A program made the translations under genes and the position numbers. Below the pieces are notes generated by a model that ran no database searches, was not told the origin of the DNA, and saw only the letters and a list, made by a program, of their open reading frames with translations. From Edaphobacter sp. 4G125 (GTDB lineage: Bacteria; Acidobacteriota; Terriglobia; Terriglobales; Acidobacteriaceae), in assembly GCF_014274685.1 (NCBI RefSeq), contig NZ_CP060393.1, positions 3,221,501-3,285,500 on the forward strand: DNA of 64,000 bases, given 5' to 3'. Positions 16,005 through 25,419 of this stretch are shown here, piece by piece (the first letter of the stretch is position 1; each line of letters begins with the position of its first letter).

Positions 16005-17051
16005 ATGCCGGACGATTATCCGCAACAGCCACCTTCACCTCCGCCGCCCCCGCCGCCGCAGTTCGGAGGATATGCTCCTCCGGCGAATCCCTATTCCTAC
16101 GCGGGGAGCCCACTCCCCCCAGTGTACCGGCCTGCGCCCAGAGTAAACCGCTCACCCTGGTTCTATGTTCTGGCCATTGGTGGATCGTTCGCCGCAATCT
16201 GCCTGGTGCTCAGCGGCATGTTCTGGCTCATGATGCGGTCGGTTCAAGGTGGGAACGGTTCCGGTCTGGGGCTTGGAGAAGACAGGATCGCCGTCATCGA
16301 CATCACCGGGGTGATCCTTTCTCCGGAAGCAATCAATGCGCAGCTCCGCAAGTTTGGTGATGACTCTTCCGTCAAGGCCATCATCCTGCACATTAATTCT
16401 CCTGGTGGCGGAGCCGCAGCGTCACAGGAGATCTATCACGAGGTCCTGCGCGTCCGGAAGGAAAAGCACAAAAAGATTATTGCCTCGGTAGAGAGCGTAG
16501 GAGCTTCGGGCGCATACTACATTGCCAGCGCATGTGACCGGATCTATGCCAATGAGGCATCGGTCGTGGGTTCGATCGGTGTCATCATGGAATGGATGAA
16601 CTACGGCGACCTGCTCAAATGGGCCAAGCTGAAGAACATCACAATTACGGCAGGAGAACTAAAGGACGCCGGCGATCCAAGTCGCGATCTGACTCCCAAG
16701 GAACAGGCTTATTTTCAGGGGCTTGTAAATAACATGTACTCGCAGTTTGTACATGATGTTGCCATCGGGCGGAAGACGACCGACGACAAGATCAAACCTT
16801 TGGCTACGGGGCAGGTTTGGACTGGCGAGCAGTCTCTCTCGCTGGGGCTGATCGACCGGGTAGGAGGATTCCGTACTGCCCTGATGGATACAGCCCGCGA
16901 AGTTGGAATCTCAGGGGAGCCCTCCATTGTGCGACCCGCCAAGAATAAGCGTGGATTGCTCGCAGTTCTGACGGACGACGGCGAAGATCTCTTCCCCAAC
17001 CCGAGCCAGCTTCTGAACCGAGCCCCCGGGTTCTATTTCATGTGGAAGTAA
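16005..17051 (+). CDS. sppA: Signal peptide peptidase SppA
   Basis: Membrane-bound serine protease that degrades cleaved signal peptides, short form of 348 residues. A proline-rich cytoplasmic head (PPSPPPPPPPQFGGY) precedes one transmembrane helix (about residues 50-75), then the S49 protease domain. The serine nucleophile lies in SVGASGAYYIAS, and the lysine base is probably the one in TAGELKDAGDPSRD. The ATG at 16005 is preferred; an in-frame GTG at 15984 has no better ribosome site, and TACACT just before the ATG could be a -10 box of a short-leader transcript. A 12-bp hairpin follows the stop. Confidence 0.92.
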   Translation: MPDDYPQQPPSPPPPPPPQFGGYAPPANPYSYAGSPLPPVYRPAPRVNRSPWFYVLAIGGSFAAICLVLSGMFWLMMRSVQGGNGSGLGLGEDRIAVIDITGVILSPEAINAQLRKFGDDSSVKAIILHINSPGGGAAASQEIYHEVLRVRKEKHKKIIASVESVGASGAYYIASACDRIYANEASVVGSIGVIMEWMNYGDLLKWAKLKNITITAGELKDAGDPSRDLTPKEQAYFQGLVNNMYSQFVHDVAIGRKTTDDKIKPLATGQVWTGEQSLSLGLIDRVGGFRTALMDTAREVGISGEPSIVRPAKNKRGLLAVLTDDGEDLFPNPSQLLNRAPGFYFMWK

Positions 17052-17064
17052 GTGGTAGTCCGCT

Positions 17065-17099
17065 GGTCTTTAGAGGGCGTGGTCAGACCTCTAAAGACC
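17065..17099 (+). terminator. Hairpin after sppA
   Basis: Perfect 12-bp inverted repeat GGTCTTTAGAGG / CCTCTAAAGACC with an 11-nt loop, starting 13 bases after the sppA stop. A T-run is lacking (TCCTACTGTT follows). Part of it (TTAGAGGTC) recurs at about 17116, so an alternative fold is possible. Confidence 0.55.
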
Positions 17100-17265
17100 T
17101 CCTACTGTTAACTGTTAGAGGTCGGGCCGGGAGATATTCTTTCAGATTCCGCATCACTTCGAGTTTCCTTTCAGTGATGAGATGCATCCCATTTATAATC
17201 AAGTCAGTAGGCCGGTGCTTTTGGGAATTGCCTGCTCGACCCTCCCTGATTGAAAGGACCCGCTC

Positions 17266-17610
17266 ATGACCAAGGCCGATCTTGTCGACAAAGTAACCGC
17301 CCTCGGCGACCTCACACGGCGCGATGGCGAGGTGATCGTCGATACGCTCTTTGAATCTGTCATCGGAGCCCTGAAGGCTGGTGACAAAATTGAGATTCGT
17401 GGTTTCGGAAGTTTTCGTACTAGGCAGCGGAATGCGCGCACTGGCCGCAATCCAAAAACCGGCGAGAAAGTCGACGTGCCGGCTAAGCGAGTTCCCTTTT
17501 TCAAGCCTTCAAAAGAACTGCGCGACCTGGTCAATCCGAGCGGCGTAAAATCGTCGCCACGGTCTGCAAGTACGAATAAGGTCGATCCACACCATCCGCC
17601 AGCGATGTAA
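17266..17610 (+). CDS. HU-family DNA-binding protein
   Basis: Nucleoid protein that bends DNA as a dimer, 114 residues. It begins MTKADLVDKVTALGDLTRRD and contains the family core GDKIEIRGFGSFRTRQRNAR and the arm tip ARTGRNPKTGEKVDVPAKRVPFFKPSKEL. The last 20 residues are a polar extension beyond the usual 90-95. A TATAAT box at 17194-17199 and GAAAGGA before the ATG give a good expression signal. It is either HU or an IHF-like paralogue; the arm reads more like HU. A 10-bp hairpin follows. Confidence 0.93.
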   Translation: MTKADLVDKVTALGDLTRRDGEVIVDTLFESVIGALKAGDKIEIRGFGSFRTRQRNARTGRNPKTGEKVDVPAKRVPFFKPSKELRDLVNPSGVKSSPRSASTNKVDPHHPPAM

Positions 17611-17635
17611 CGAATTTTGATTTTTCACCGAGAAG

Positions 17636-17665
17636 GTCATGGCTCACACAACGTAGAGCCATGAC
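17636..17665 (+). terminator. Hairpin after the HU gene
   Basis: Perfect 10-bp stem GTCATGGCTC / GAGCCATGAC with a 10-nt loop, 25 bases after the HU stop, followed by TTCGTTGG. T-run weak. Confidence 0.55.
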
Positions 17666-17721
17666 TTCGTTGGTTAAAGTGCTCCTGTCCCGTCGTACGG
17701 GATGCTCTATACTGTGAGGGC

Positions 17722-18144
17722 GTGGAGCTGTTTCTCAATTTTGTGTGGTTTTCTATCTCGCTCACCATGATCCTCGTGTGGATACAGGCTGTTCGACGTG
17801 GACACACAAAATCGAACTGGAACACCTTCATCGCACTGATTCTTCTGCTGGTTCTACTTTTCCCCGTCATCTCGATCACCGACGACCTTGGGGCAATGGG
17901 TAACCCATCGGCTGAGTTCGAGCATTTGGTTCGTCGCAGCGAGATGCCTCCGCTACCCCTGACACAAGATATCTCCGCTCTCCTCGAGATTGGAATTCTC
18001 GCAATTCTGCTTTGCTTCTGCCTGGCAGTTCTTTTCATCTGGATGTCGCGATTCAGCATTCAGGCCTCTCTTCGGAGACTGGCCGATGGCTTTGCCCGCA
18101 GTGTAGGGGTCCGCCCTCCTCCCATGGTTTCTCTGTCCGCTTAG
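17722..18144 (+). CDS. Small membrane protein upstream of czcCBA (hypothetical)
   Basis: A 140-residue protein starting at GTG 17722. Three hydrophobic segments are seen: residues about 5-22, 36-53 (FIALILLLVLLFPVISI) and 88-110 (IGILAILLCFCLAVLFIW), separated by a short charged hairpin and an acidic linker. No family recognised. It precedes the efflux operon by 65 bp on the same strand and may be co-transcribed with it, though a T-rich stretch (18150-18195) lies between. Confidence 0.65.
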   Translation: MELFLNFVWFSISLTMILVWIQAVRRGHTKSNWNTFIALILLLVLLFPVISITDDLGAMGNPSAEFEHLVRRSEMPPLPLTQDISALLEIGILAILLCFCLAVLFIWMSRFSIQASLRRLADGFARSVGVRPPPMVSLSA

Positions 18145-18209
18145 CTCTTCTTACAGAGAATTTTTAAGTTTTCCCTGTTTTCTCCCTTTTTTCTAATTCG
18201 AAGGTAGGC

Positions 18210-19478
18210 ATGATTCTGAAAGCATTTCGTGCTGTCGGTGCCGTCGCCCTTTTGGTCGCGCCCGTGCTTGTGGCACAAACCCCTGCTGCCGCATCTCCGT
18301 CTACGCCGCTTACGCTGCAGCAGGCCGAGGCGCGTGCGTTAGCTGCAAACCCCATGCTGCTCTCGGCACAGCAACATGTCTCCGCAGTCGAGGCCAACAA
18401 GATCACAGCTGGACTCCGTCAGAATCCGAATCTCACTCTCTATGGACAGGGCGTTACGCTCCCTGAGATTCCGCCACCAAATGGAAATCCATTTTTCTAT
18501 TCAGCAACAGTGTCTCGACTCTTCGAACGTGGGCAGAAACGTCGATGGCGGTTGGAATCGGCGACAGCGACGGCTGACTCGACACAGAGTGCATATCACG
18601 ATCAGCAGCGGCAGCTCGTGCTGGCTGTTCGTCAGGCCTTTACCAATATGTTGCTGGCCAAAGACTCTCTCGCAGTGGCCCAGGAAAACCTGACCGACTA
18701 CCGCAAGACCGTCGATCTGAGCCGGGCAAGGCTCGATGCCGGAGACATCACCCGCACCGACTTTGAACGGATCGACCTGCAACAGGCGCAATTCGAAGCC
18801 GATGCGGATAACGCTCAACTGGCACTGCAACAAGCCTCCGCGCAGCTTCAACTGCTTTTCGGCATCGATCATCCAACGAACACACTGGATATCGTGGGGA
18901 GCCTGACTCCACCACCGATCCCTGTCACCCTTACTGAGGTGGAAAACCAGGCCCTTGCCTCGCGTCCGGATTATCTCTCAGCACGACAGGCCCTGACCGC
19001 CGCTGAGGCCGAAGCGCGCCTCGCGATCGCAGGCGGAACTACGGACCCAACGCTTTCAACCGAATACGACCGCAACGGTATCGACAACTCCTTCGGTGTA
19101 AGTCTTGCCATCCCGTTACGAATCTTCGATCGCAATCAAGGGGAGAAGGTGCGGACGCGTTACGAGGTCGAATCCAGCCGCCTTGCCGTTACCGCGGCGC
19201 GCAACCAGGTCGTCTCTGATGTCGATCAGGCATGGATGGCCCTCGATACCGCGCAGAAGATGTCCCATCGCTACAACAGTCACTATCTCGACGAAGCTGC
19301 GCATGTCCGCGACAACTTGCAGTTCAGCTATCGCAACGGCAATTCAACTCTGCTCGACTACCTCTCGGCGCTGCGCGACTATCGCGCCATCCGCCTCAGC
19401 AGCCTTACAGCCAATGCTCAGGTCTGGCTGGCCATTCACCAACTTAGCTTTGCCACTGCGACGAACATCGTCCCATAA
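18210..19478 (+). CDS. czcC: Outer-membrane efflux channel, TolC/CzcC family
   Basis: Outer-membrane channel of an RND export pump, 422 residues with a signal peptide (VALLVAPVLVAQ). Two repeats of the OEP domain are visible: PLTLQQAEARALAANPML at the start and TLTEVENQALASRPDY near residue 245, each followed by long amphipathic helices. AAGG before the ATG serves as ribosome site. It is 8 bp upstream of the adaptor gene, so the three pump genes form one operon in the order channel-adaptor-pump, as in czcCBA systems. Confidence 0.88.
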   Translation: MILKAFRAVGAVALLVAPVLVAQTPAAASPSTPLTLQQAEARALAANPMLLSAQQHVSAVEANKITAGLRQNPNLTLYGQGVTLPEIPPPNGNPFFYSATVSRLFERGQKRRWRLESATATADSTQSAYHDQQRQLVLAVRQAFTNMLLAKDSLAVAQENLTDYRKTVDLSRARLDAGDITRTDFERIDLQQAQFEADADNAQLALQQASAQLQLLFGIDHPTNTLDIVGSLTPPPIPVTLTEVENQALASRPDYLSARQALTAAEAEARLAIAGGTTDPTLSTEYDRNGIDNSFGVSLAIPLRIFDRNQGEKVRTRYEVESSRLAVTAARNQVVSDVDQAWMALDTAQKMSHRYNSHYLDEAAHVRDNLQFSYRNGNSTLLDYLSALRDYRAIRLSSLTANAQVWLAIHQLSFATATNIVP

Positions 19479-19486
19479 AGGACCGC

Positions 19487-20587
19487 ATGAATACGATACG
19501 AATTGAATCCCTGCTTCTGCTTGCGCTTATTGCGATGCCTATCGTTGCATGCAAATCATCTGCGCCAGCTTCTACTGATGCACAGCAGCCCGCAAATGCC
19601 GGAATCGAAACGGCGATTGCGCACATGAAACAAGGCACCGACTTTCTTGAGCTCCCGGCGCACATCGAAGCCGATCCCTCGCGTGTAGTCCGCGTCTTCC
19701 CTCCCCTGAGCGGACGAATGCTCGGGCTGCGGGTGCTTCCAGGCCAGGAGGTCAAGAAAGGAGATGTCGTCGCAACGCTCCAGAGCAGCGATATCGCCGC
19801 TGCCCGTTCGGACTTCGAGAAGGCAAAGATCGAAGTACTTCGCGCAGACCGTGCTTTAACACGAGGCAAATTGCTGCTCGACCACGAAGTGCTGTCGCAG
19901 GCCGACTACTACGAGTTGGAAGCAACCGATCAAAGCGCTCATTCCGAGTTGGATCGGGCACGCCAGCGCATCCACGAATTAGGGTTCTCCGAGAACAACA
20001 CTTCGGATGAGGTGGCGCTACGTGCGCCAATCTCCGGCGTGGTGCTCGACATCGGCACAGCAACCGGCGAGATGCAACGATCGCTCGATAACGCAACTCC
20101 CATTGCTACGATCGCAAACATTGATTCGGTCTGGACCGTCGGCGACGTCTTCGAGCGTGACCTGGCAACTCTGAAACCGGGCCGCGAGGTGCAGGTCGTC
20201 GTTCCCGCTTATCCCGGGCTGGACCTCACAGGACGCATCGCCAATATCGGCGATGCCATCGATCCCAATACCCACACACTCAAGCTGCGCGTAATTCTTC
20301 CGAATCCAAAGCACACGCTGAAGACAGACATGTTTGCGACGATTCGCATCCCCGGAGCCGAACGCAACACCATCATCCTACCGGCGACCGCTGTACTGCA
20401 CGATGGCGAGAAAACCTCCGTCTTTGTTGTGAACGCATCCGGCAAATACGAACAACGCCCGGTCACGATAGGCCGCAGATTTGATTCAGGAACGATCAAG
20501 AGCGTCGAGATCCTGACCGGCATCAACGACGGCGAAAAGGTTGTCACATCCGGCGGAGCACTGCTTCGTCCCAACAACGGGGAGTGA
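19487..20587 (+). CDS. czcB: RND periplasmic adaptor, CzcB/HlyD family
   Basis: Periplasmic membrane-fusion subunit, 366 residues. It is a probable lipoprotein (lipobox-like MPIVACKSS). Seen: a barrel-sandwich half PLSGRMLGLRVLPGQEVKKGDVVATL, a helical hairpin (AARSDFEKAKIEVLRADRAL), then the second half APISGVVLDIGTATGEM, a beta-barrel domain, and the membrane-proximal domain ending VTSGGALLRPNNGE. AAAGGA precedes the ATG. No CzcB-type N-terminal His-rich metal stretch is seen, so the exported substrate is open. Confidence 0.87.
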   Translation: MNTIRIESLLLLALIAMPIVACKSSAPASTDAQQPANAGIETAIAHMKQGTDFLELPAHIEADPSRVVRVFPPLSGRMLGLRVLPGQEVKKGDVVATLQSSDIAAARSDFEKAKIEVLRADRALTRGKLLLDHEVLSQADYYELEATDQSAHSELDRARQRIHELGFSENNTSDEVALRAPISGVVLDIGTATGEMQRSLDNATPIATIANIDSVWTVGDVFERDLATLKPGREVQVVVPAYPGLDLTGRIANIGDAIDPNTHTLKLRVILPNPKHTLKTDMFATIRIPGAERNTIILPATAVLHDGEKTSVFVVNASGKYEQRPVTIGRRFDSGTIKSVEILTGINDGEKVVTSGGALLRPNNGE

Positions 20588-20591
20588 TCGC

Positions 20592-23500
20592 GTGCAGGCA
20601 TTGATTCGTCTCTTCATCCGCTACCGCGCTATCATCCTCATCCTCTTTGCGGTCATGCTTGCTGCTGGAGGCTTCGCGCTTTCACGCCTCGATATCGAGG
20701 CCTATCCCGATCCTTCTCCACCGCTGGTCGAAATCATCACGCAGAATCCGTCGTGGTCCGCCGAAGAAATGGAACAGCAGGTGACCGTTCCTGTCGAAAC
20801 AACACTGAACGGCACGCCACATCTCGCTCAGGTTCGCTCTATCTCGATCTTCGGGCTCTCCGATGTGAAGCTCTACTTCAGCTTTGACTCGGACTACTTT
20901 CGCGATCGCCAGGAAGTGCTGAATCGCCTGCAAACTTTGCAGCTTCCCAACAACCTGCAACCGCAGCTTTCCCCTTGGTCGCCCATCGGCGAGATCTATC
21001 GCTATCAACTCACAGGTCCGGGTTACACCCTCAACGAGATCAAAGCCACGCAGGATTGGCTGGTACGCCGTGAGCTGAAGCAGGTTCCTGGCATTATCGA
21101 TATCACCACCTTTGGCGGAACCACGCGCCAGTATCAGGTCGAGGCCGATCCAAACCGCCTGCTCAGCTATGGCGTTACACTCCCGCAGGTTCTCAACGCC
21201 ATTCAATCGTCGAATGCGAATGCCGGCGGAAACTACGTTCAGCTAGGAAACCAGAACATCAATGTCCGCGCGCTGGGCCAGGTACACTCGATCGAAGACA
21301 TTGCCCACATCGTCGTTGCAGAAAAGAATGGCGCACCCATTACGGTTGGCGATATAGGAAACGTTCGCGAAGGCTTCCAGCCTCGCCTCGGTCAGGTAGG
21401 ACGCGGTAAAGACAACGACATCGTCCTTGGAATTGTCCTTCTGCAAAAAGAAGAGAAGTCACTTCCAGCGCTGAAGGCGCTTAAGGAAAAGATCGCCAGT
21501 CTCAACTCCGGAAGTCTCCTCCCGCCAGGAATGCACATCAGCACTATCTACGATCGGACAAACCTCATCAATCGTACAACGCACACGGTTCGCGAGGTCA
21601 TCTTCACCGGACTTGTTCTCGTAACACTGGTCCTGCTCTCCATGCTTGGCGATCTGCGCATCACCTTCATTGCCGCAGTCACGATTCCCTTTGCCGTGCT
21701 CTTTGCCTTCGGCATGATGGTGCTCACAGGCCGTTCAGCAAATCTTATCTCTATCGGCGCAATCGACTTCGGCATCCTGGTCGATTCGTCGATCATCGTG
21801 CTCGAGAGCATCTATCGCAAACTCTCCCGCCGAGTCCCCGGAGAACAAACCGGCGATCTGATCGTCGAAGGCGTAACCGATGCTGCGCGCCCTGTTCTGT
21901 TCTCAACGGCGATTATTCTTATCGCCTTCATCCCTCTCTTCACCATGCAGGGAGTCGCGGGGCAGATCTTCTCGCCCATGTCGGTCACCTATGGCTTCGC
22001 ATTGATGGGCGCATTGCTGTTCGCGCTGATCTTCGCTCCAGTGCTCGGATACATGACGGCTCCAGCAGAGCAGAAGGTCGGTGACGGATACACATGGCTC
22101 AGCCGTCGCCTGAAGAATGGCTACGAAAGCACGCTGCGTCACTCCCTCCGCTTCCCTCGTCTAGTCTGGATCGGCGCTGCTGCAATGCTGGGAATTGGAG
22201 TGCTCTGCTTTGTCCTTGTCGGAGGCGAATTCATGCCTCCGCTGGAAGAAGGCAATCTCTGGATTCGTGCCACGCTTCCACAGGATGTCTCGTTCGACAC
22301 CTCGGTGAACATTGCAAATCAGTTGCGTGCTCTGATCGCCGAATCTCCTGAAGTCACCCAAACGGTTTCGCAGATGGGACGCCCCGATGATGGAACGGAC
22401 GTCTCTACCTTCAACAATGTTGAGGTGTCGGTCACGCTTAAGCCTCAGGAAGAATGGCGGCCTGGTCTGACCAAGCCAAAGCTGATCGATGAGATCAACC
22501 GACGCCTCTCGCGCTTTCCTGGCATTGAACTCAACTTCTCACAGAACATTCAGGACAACGTGGAAGAAGCAATGTCTGGCGTAAAAGGCGAGAACTCGCT
22601 GAAGCTCTTCGGCGACGATCTCGATACGCTGACATTTCTTTCGAGCAAGATTGAGAAGACCATGGAATCCATTCCTGGCGTTGCGGATGTGGGCGTCTTC
22701 AAAGTCGGAGGACAGCCCTCTCTCGTCATCCAGATCGACCGCGCACGTGCAGCACGATACGGCATCCTCTCAGGAGATATTAATGCCGTGGTCCAGGCCG
22801 CCGTCGGCGGAGCACCTGTCACCCAGGTGATCCAGGGAGATCGTCGCTTCGACCTTACGGTACGTTATCCCGAAGCCAATCGCTCTACGCCTGAAGCCGT
22901 TCGCGCCATCCTTATTCCTACTGTCGACGGCGGTAAGATTCCGCTGGCACAGATTGCGGATGTCTCGATCCGCGAGGGCAGCTTTCAGATCTTCCGTGAA
23001 GGAGGCCGCCGTTACATCCCCATCAAATTCTCGGTACGCGGACGAGACCTCGCGACCACCATCACCGAGCTACAGGCGAAGCTCAAGCAGCAGGTTCCCA
23101 TGCCGACTGGCTATGACTACACCTGGGCGGGCGAGTTTGATTCACTCCGCAAGGAACAGGCGAGACTCGCAGTCATCATTCCCATCTCGCTCGTGATTAT
23201 TGTCATTCTGCTCTATATGCAGTTCGGCACATGGAAGGACGCACTCATCGTAGTCGCAACACTTCCCTTCGCGGCTGTGGGGGGCACCGTCTCACTCTTC
23301 CTCACCCATACTCCCTTCAGCATCTCCGCAGCAGTTGGCTTCACCTCGCTGATCGGCGTAGCCACGCTGGGTGCTGTCGTCTTCATGTCAGGAGTGCGCC
23401 GCGCCCAACGTGAAAGCGTCGATGGAACGGGACTCGAACACGGATGCGTTGACGAGATGCGCCCCGTTGTCATGGCCTGCATGGCCGCTGGCCTGGGGCT

Positions 23501-23675
23501 GCTCCCTGCTGCTTTATCCAATGGCATCGGCGCCCAGGCACAGCAACCACTCGCGCGCGTCGTCGTAGGAGGCATGGCAACAACCATCATCGCAATTCTG
23601 TTCATCATGCCTTTACTGCTGCGTAAGCCGCCAACACGACCCTTCACAGCCACCGGCAGCATTGAGGCGGAGTAA
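20592..23675 (+). CDS. czcA: RND efflux pump, CzcA (heavy-metal efflux) type
   Basis: Proton-driven inner-membrane pump, 1027 residues from a GTG at 20592 with GGGAG nine bases before it; an earlier in-frame TTG at 20541 lies inside the adaptor gene and is unlikely. Twelve helices and two large periplasmic loops are recognisable. Helix 4 reads AIDFGILVDSSIIVLESI, matching the heavy-metal branch (DFGxxVDxxxxxxE) rather than the drug branch. FVLVGGEFMPPLEEGNLWIRATLP is the CzcA-like start of the second porter loop. No regulator lies next to it. The metal is not predictable; copper/silver or divalent cations are options. Confidence 0.9.
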   Translation: MQALIRLFIRYRAIILILFAVMLAAGGFALSRLDIEAYPDPSPPLVEIITQNPSWSAEEMEQQVTVPVETTLNGTPHLAQVRSISIFGLSDVKLYFSFDSDYFRDRQEVLNRLQTLQLPNNLQPQLSPWSPIGEIYRYQLTGPGYTLNEIKATQDWLVRRELKQVPGIIDITTFGGTTRQYQVEADPNRLLSYGVTLPQVLNAIQSSNANAGGNYVQLGNQNINVRALGQVHSIEDIAHIVVAEKNGAPITVGDIGNVREGFQPRLGQVGRGKDNDIVLGIVLLQKEEKSLPALKALKEKIASLNSGSLLPPGMHISTIYDRTNLINRTTHTVREVIFTGLVLVTLVLLSMLGDLRITFIAAVTIPFAVLFAFGMMVLTGRSANLISIGAIDFGILVDSSIIVLESIYRKLSRRVPGEQTGDLIVEGVTDAARPVLFSTAIILIAFIPLFTMQGVAGQIFSPMSVTYGFALMGALLFALIFAPVLGYMTAPAEQKVGDGYTWLSRRLKNGYESTLRHSLRFPRLVWIGAAAMLGIGVLCFVLVGGEFMPPLEEGNLWIRATLPQDVSFDTSVNIANQLRALIAESPEVTQTVSQMGRPDDGTDVSTFNNVEVSVTLKPQEEWRPGLTKPKLIDEINRRLSRFPGIELNFSQNIQDNVEEAMSGVKGENSLKLFGDDLDTLTFLSSKIEKTMESIPGVADVGVFKVGGQPSLVIQIDRARAARYGILSGDINAVVQAAVGGAPVTQVIQGDRRFDLTVRYPEANRSTPEAVRAILIPTVDGGKIPLAQIADVSIREGSFQIFREGGRRYIPIKFSVRGRDLATTITELQAKLKQQVPMPTGYDYTWAGEFDSLRKEQARLAVIIPISLVIIVILLYMQFGTWKDALIVVATLPFAAVGGTVSLFLTHTPFSISAAVGFTSLIGVATLGAVVFMSGVRRAQRESVDGTGLEHGCVDEMRPVVMACMAAGLGLLPAALSNGIGAQAQQPLARVVVGGMATTIIAILFIMPLLLRKPPTRPFTATGSIEAE

Positions 23676-23681
23676 TCCGCC

Positions 23682-25298
23682 TCAGTGCCCGCCAGAGGGC
23701 TTGCCGCTAAGCTGAAACTTCTGGAGGAAGAACAGCAGTGGCGTAACCGCGAGCGTCACCCAGCCGATGGCGCGAAACACATCCATGAACCCCAGCAGGC
23801 TGGTCTGCGCCGTCAGTTGGTTGTAGTAGCGCAGAGTCGCGGCTCTCACGGCATCTGCATGCGAATACCCTTGCGTCATCAGATAATTCGTCGTCTGACG
23901 AATCGAATCTTGTAGCCATGCTCCTGAAGCAGGCAGATTCGCCGACATCACCGACTGGTGGAAGCTCTGCCGCCGTTCGCTCATCGTGGTCGCAAACGAA
24001 ATTCCGAAGCTGCCACCCCAGTTGCGGAAGAGGTTAGTCAGACTCGATGCGCGATTGTTCTCGTTGGGTTTTAATTGCGAATAGGCAACGACCGTGAGCG
24101 GCACGAAGAAGAAGGCATAACCCAAACCCTGAAACGCTCTGGCAAACGCGTAGTGCCAGTAATCCGTCTGAAGAGTCAGGCCACTGTAGTAGATCATCGA
24201 GGCCGAAATCGTCACCAGGCTGAAGGCCAGCAGCATTCGAGGATGTACGATCTTCCGTTGAACCAGCTGTGCTCCCACTGGAGCCAGTACCGTAATAACA
24301 AAGGCTCCCGGCCCCAGGACGAGTCCTGCATCGACAGCCTGATATCCATAAAGCGATTGCAACATCTGGGGGATCATGGCCGCTGTAGCAAAAGACCCGA
24401 AACCGAAGATGAAGTAGAACACCGACGCAATCGCGAAATTCGGATAACGCAGCAGACGCAGTTCAATAATCGGATCATCCGTCTTCAGCTCCCAGTAAAT
24501 CGCTACCGCAAAGCACACCAGAGCAATAGCAAACAACCAGCAGATAAAGCGGCTCCCAAACCAGTCATCGATCTGGCCGCGGTCCAGCATAATTTCCAAT
24601 GCAGCCGAACCCAGAGCAATCAGGCCGATTCCAACACCATCAATCTTGAACTGACCATTCTTCTTGGCTTTCTCCCGCTCTTCTTTGAAGACAGGAGGAT
24701 CACTGACAAAACGGTTCGTAAGGTAGAGCGAGAGAATCCCCACCGGAATATTGATCAAAAATACCCATCGCCAGTTGTAGTTGTCCGTGATCCAACCGCC
24801 GAGAACAGGTCCAATCGCAGGAGCCGTCACGATCGCCACCGTATAAAGAGCAAAAGCCGAAGCTCGCTTCGCGGGAGGAAACGTATCCACCAGGATCGCC
24901 TGTTCTACCGGCGCAAGCCCTCCCCCACCAATCCCCTGCAACACGCGGCTCAGCAGCAGCACACCAAGCGACGGAGCAATGCCGCAGAAGAACGACGTCA
25001 GGGTAAACAGGGCCACGCAGGCCATGTAATAGTTCTTCCTTCCGAAGACCCGGCTTAACCACGCACTCATCGGCAGCACCACGGCGTTGGCCACCAGATA
25101 CGTCGTCAGAATCCAGGTCACCTCGTCGAAGCTGCGCCCCAGGCCACCTGCGATATGCGGCAAGGACACGTTCGCGATGGACGTGTCCAACAACTCCATG
25201 AATGTCGCCAGCGTTACCGTAAGGGCGATCACCCACGGGTTGACGGCCTTCTTCGCAACCGCTGCGCGCGGAGGAGCCAATACCTGGACTGCACCCAT
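23682..25298 (-). CDS. DHA2-family drug exporter (EmrB/QacA-like MFS)
   Basis: Fourteen-helix MFS exporter, 538 residues. Seen: LATFMELLDTSIANVSLPHIAGGL (the motif D1 region of EmrB relatives begins at TFMELLDTSIANV), WLSRVFGRKN (motif A), RVLQGIGGGGLAP (motif B) and VTAPAIGPVLGGWI (motif C, antiporter). It converges with czcA, leaving only 6 bp between stops. A perfect 16-bp palindrome at 25318-25333, just upstream of the start, and a TetR gene behind it point to TetR control. No EmrA adaptor is adjacent. The drug is unknown. Confidence 0.9.
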   Translation of the reverse strand: MGAVQVLAPPRAAVAKKAVNPWVIALTVTLATFMELLDTSIANVSLPHIAGGLGRSFDEVTWILTTYLVANAVVLPMSAWLSRVFGRKNYYMACVALFTLTSFFCGIAPSLGVLLLSRVLQGIGGGGLAPVEQAILVDTFPPAKRASAFALYTVAIVTAPAIGPVLGGWITDNYNWRWVFLINIPVGILSLYLTNRFVSDPPVFKEEREKAKKNGQFKIDGVGIGLIALGSAALEIMLDRGQIDDWFGSRFICWLFAIALVCFAVAIYWELKTDDPIIELRLLRYPNFAIASVFYFIFGFGSFATAAMIPQMLQSLYGYQAVDAGLVLGPGAFVITVLAPVGAQLVQRKIVHPRMLLAFSLVTISASMIYYSGLTLQTDYWHYAFARAFQGLGYAFFFVPLTVVAYSQLKPNENNRASSLTNLFRNWGGSFGISFATTMSERRQSFHQSVMSANLPASGAWLQDSIRQTTNYLMTQGYSHADAVRAATLRYYNQLTAQTSLLGFMDVFRAIGWVTLAVTPLLFFLQKFQLSGKPSGGH

Positions 25299-25317
25299 CT
25301 CTGCCTTCTTTCAAAAA

Positions 25318-25333
25318 GCGACCAATTGGTCGC
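25318..25333. promoter_or_regulatory. TetR operator upstream of the DHA2 exporter
   Basis: Perfect 16-bp palindrome GCGACCAATTGGTCGC, 20 bp before the exporter ATG. A related imperfect copy lies just before the tetR gene (26034-26049), sharing ACC-4nt-GGT at the same spacing. Two such sites beside one TetR gene strongly suggest its binding sites. Confidence 0.7.
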
Positions 25334-25419
25334 ATCAAGAGATAAACATGGGATGTAAGCTGCCTCTGCCAGGATTCTGCAAAATTCAGTTTCTGTGACG
25401 AAAGGGACTGGAGCCTTGA

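Noticed and set aside
20545..20576. Sixth TGTCACA...CGTC site
   Set aside because: Spacer is 18 nt and the site lies inside the adaptor gene, far from a fitting start; treated as chance.
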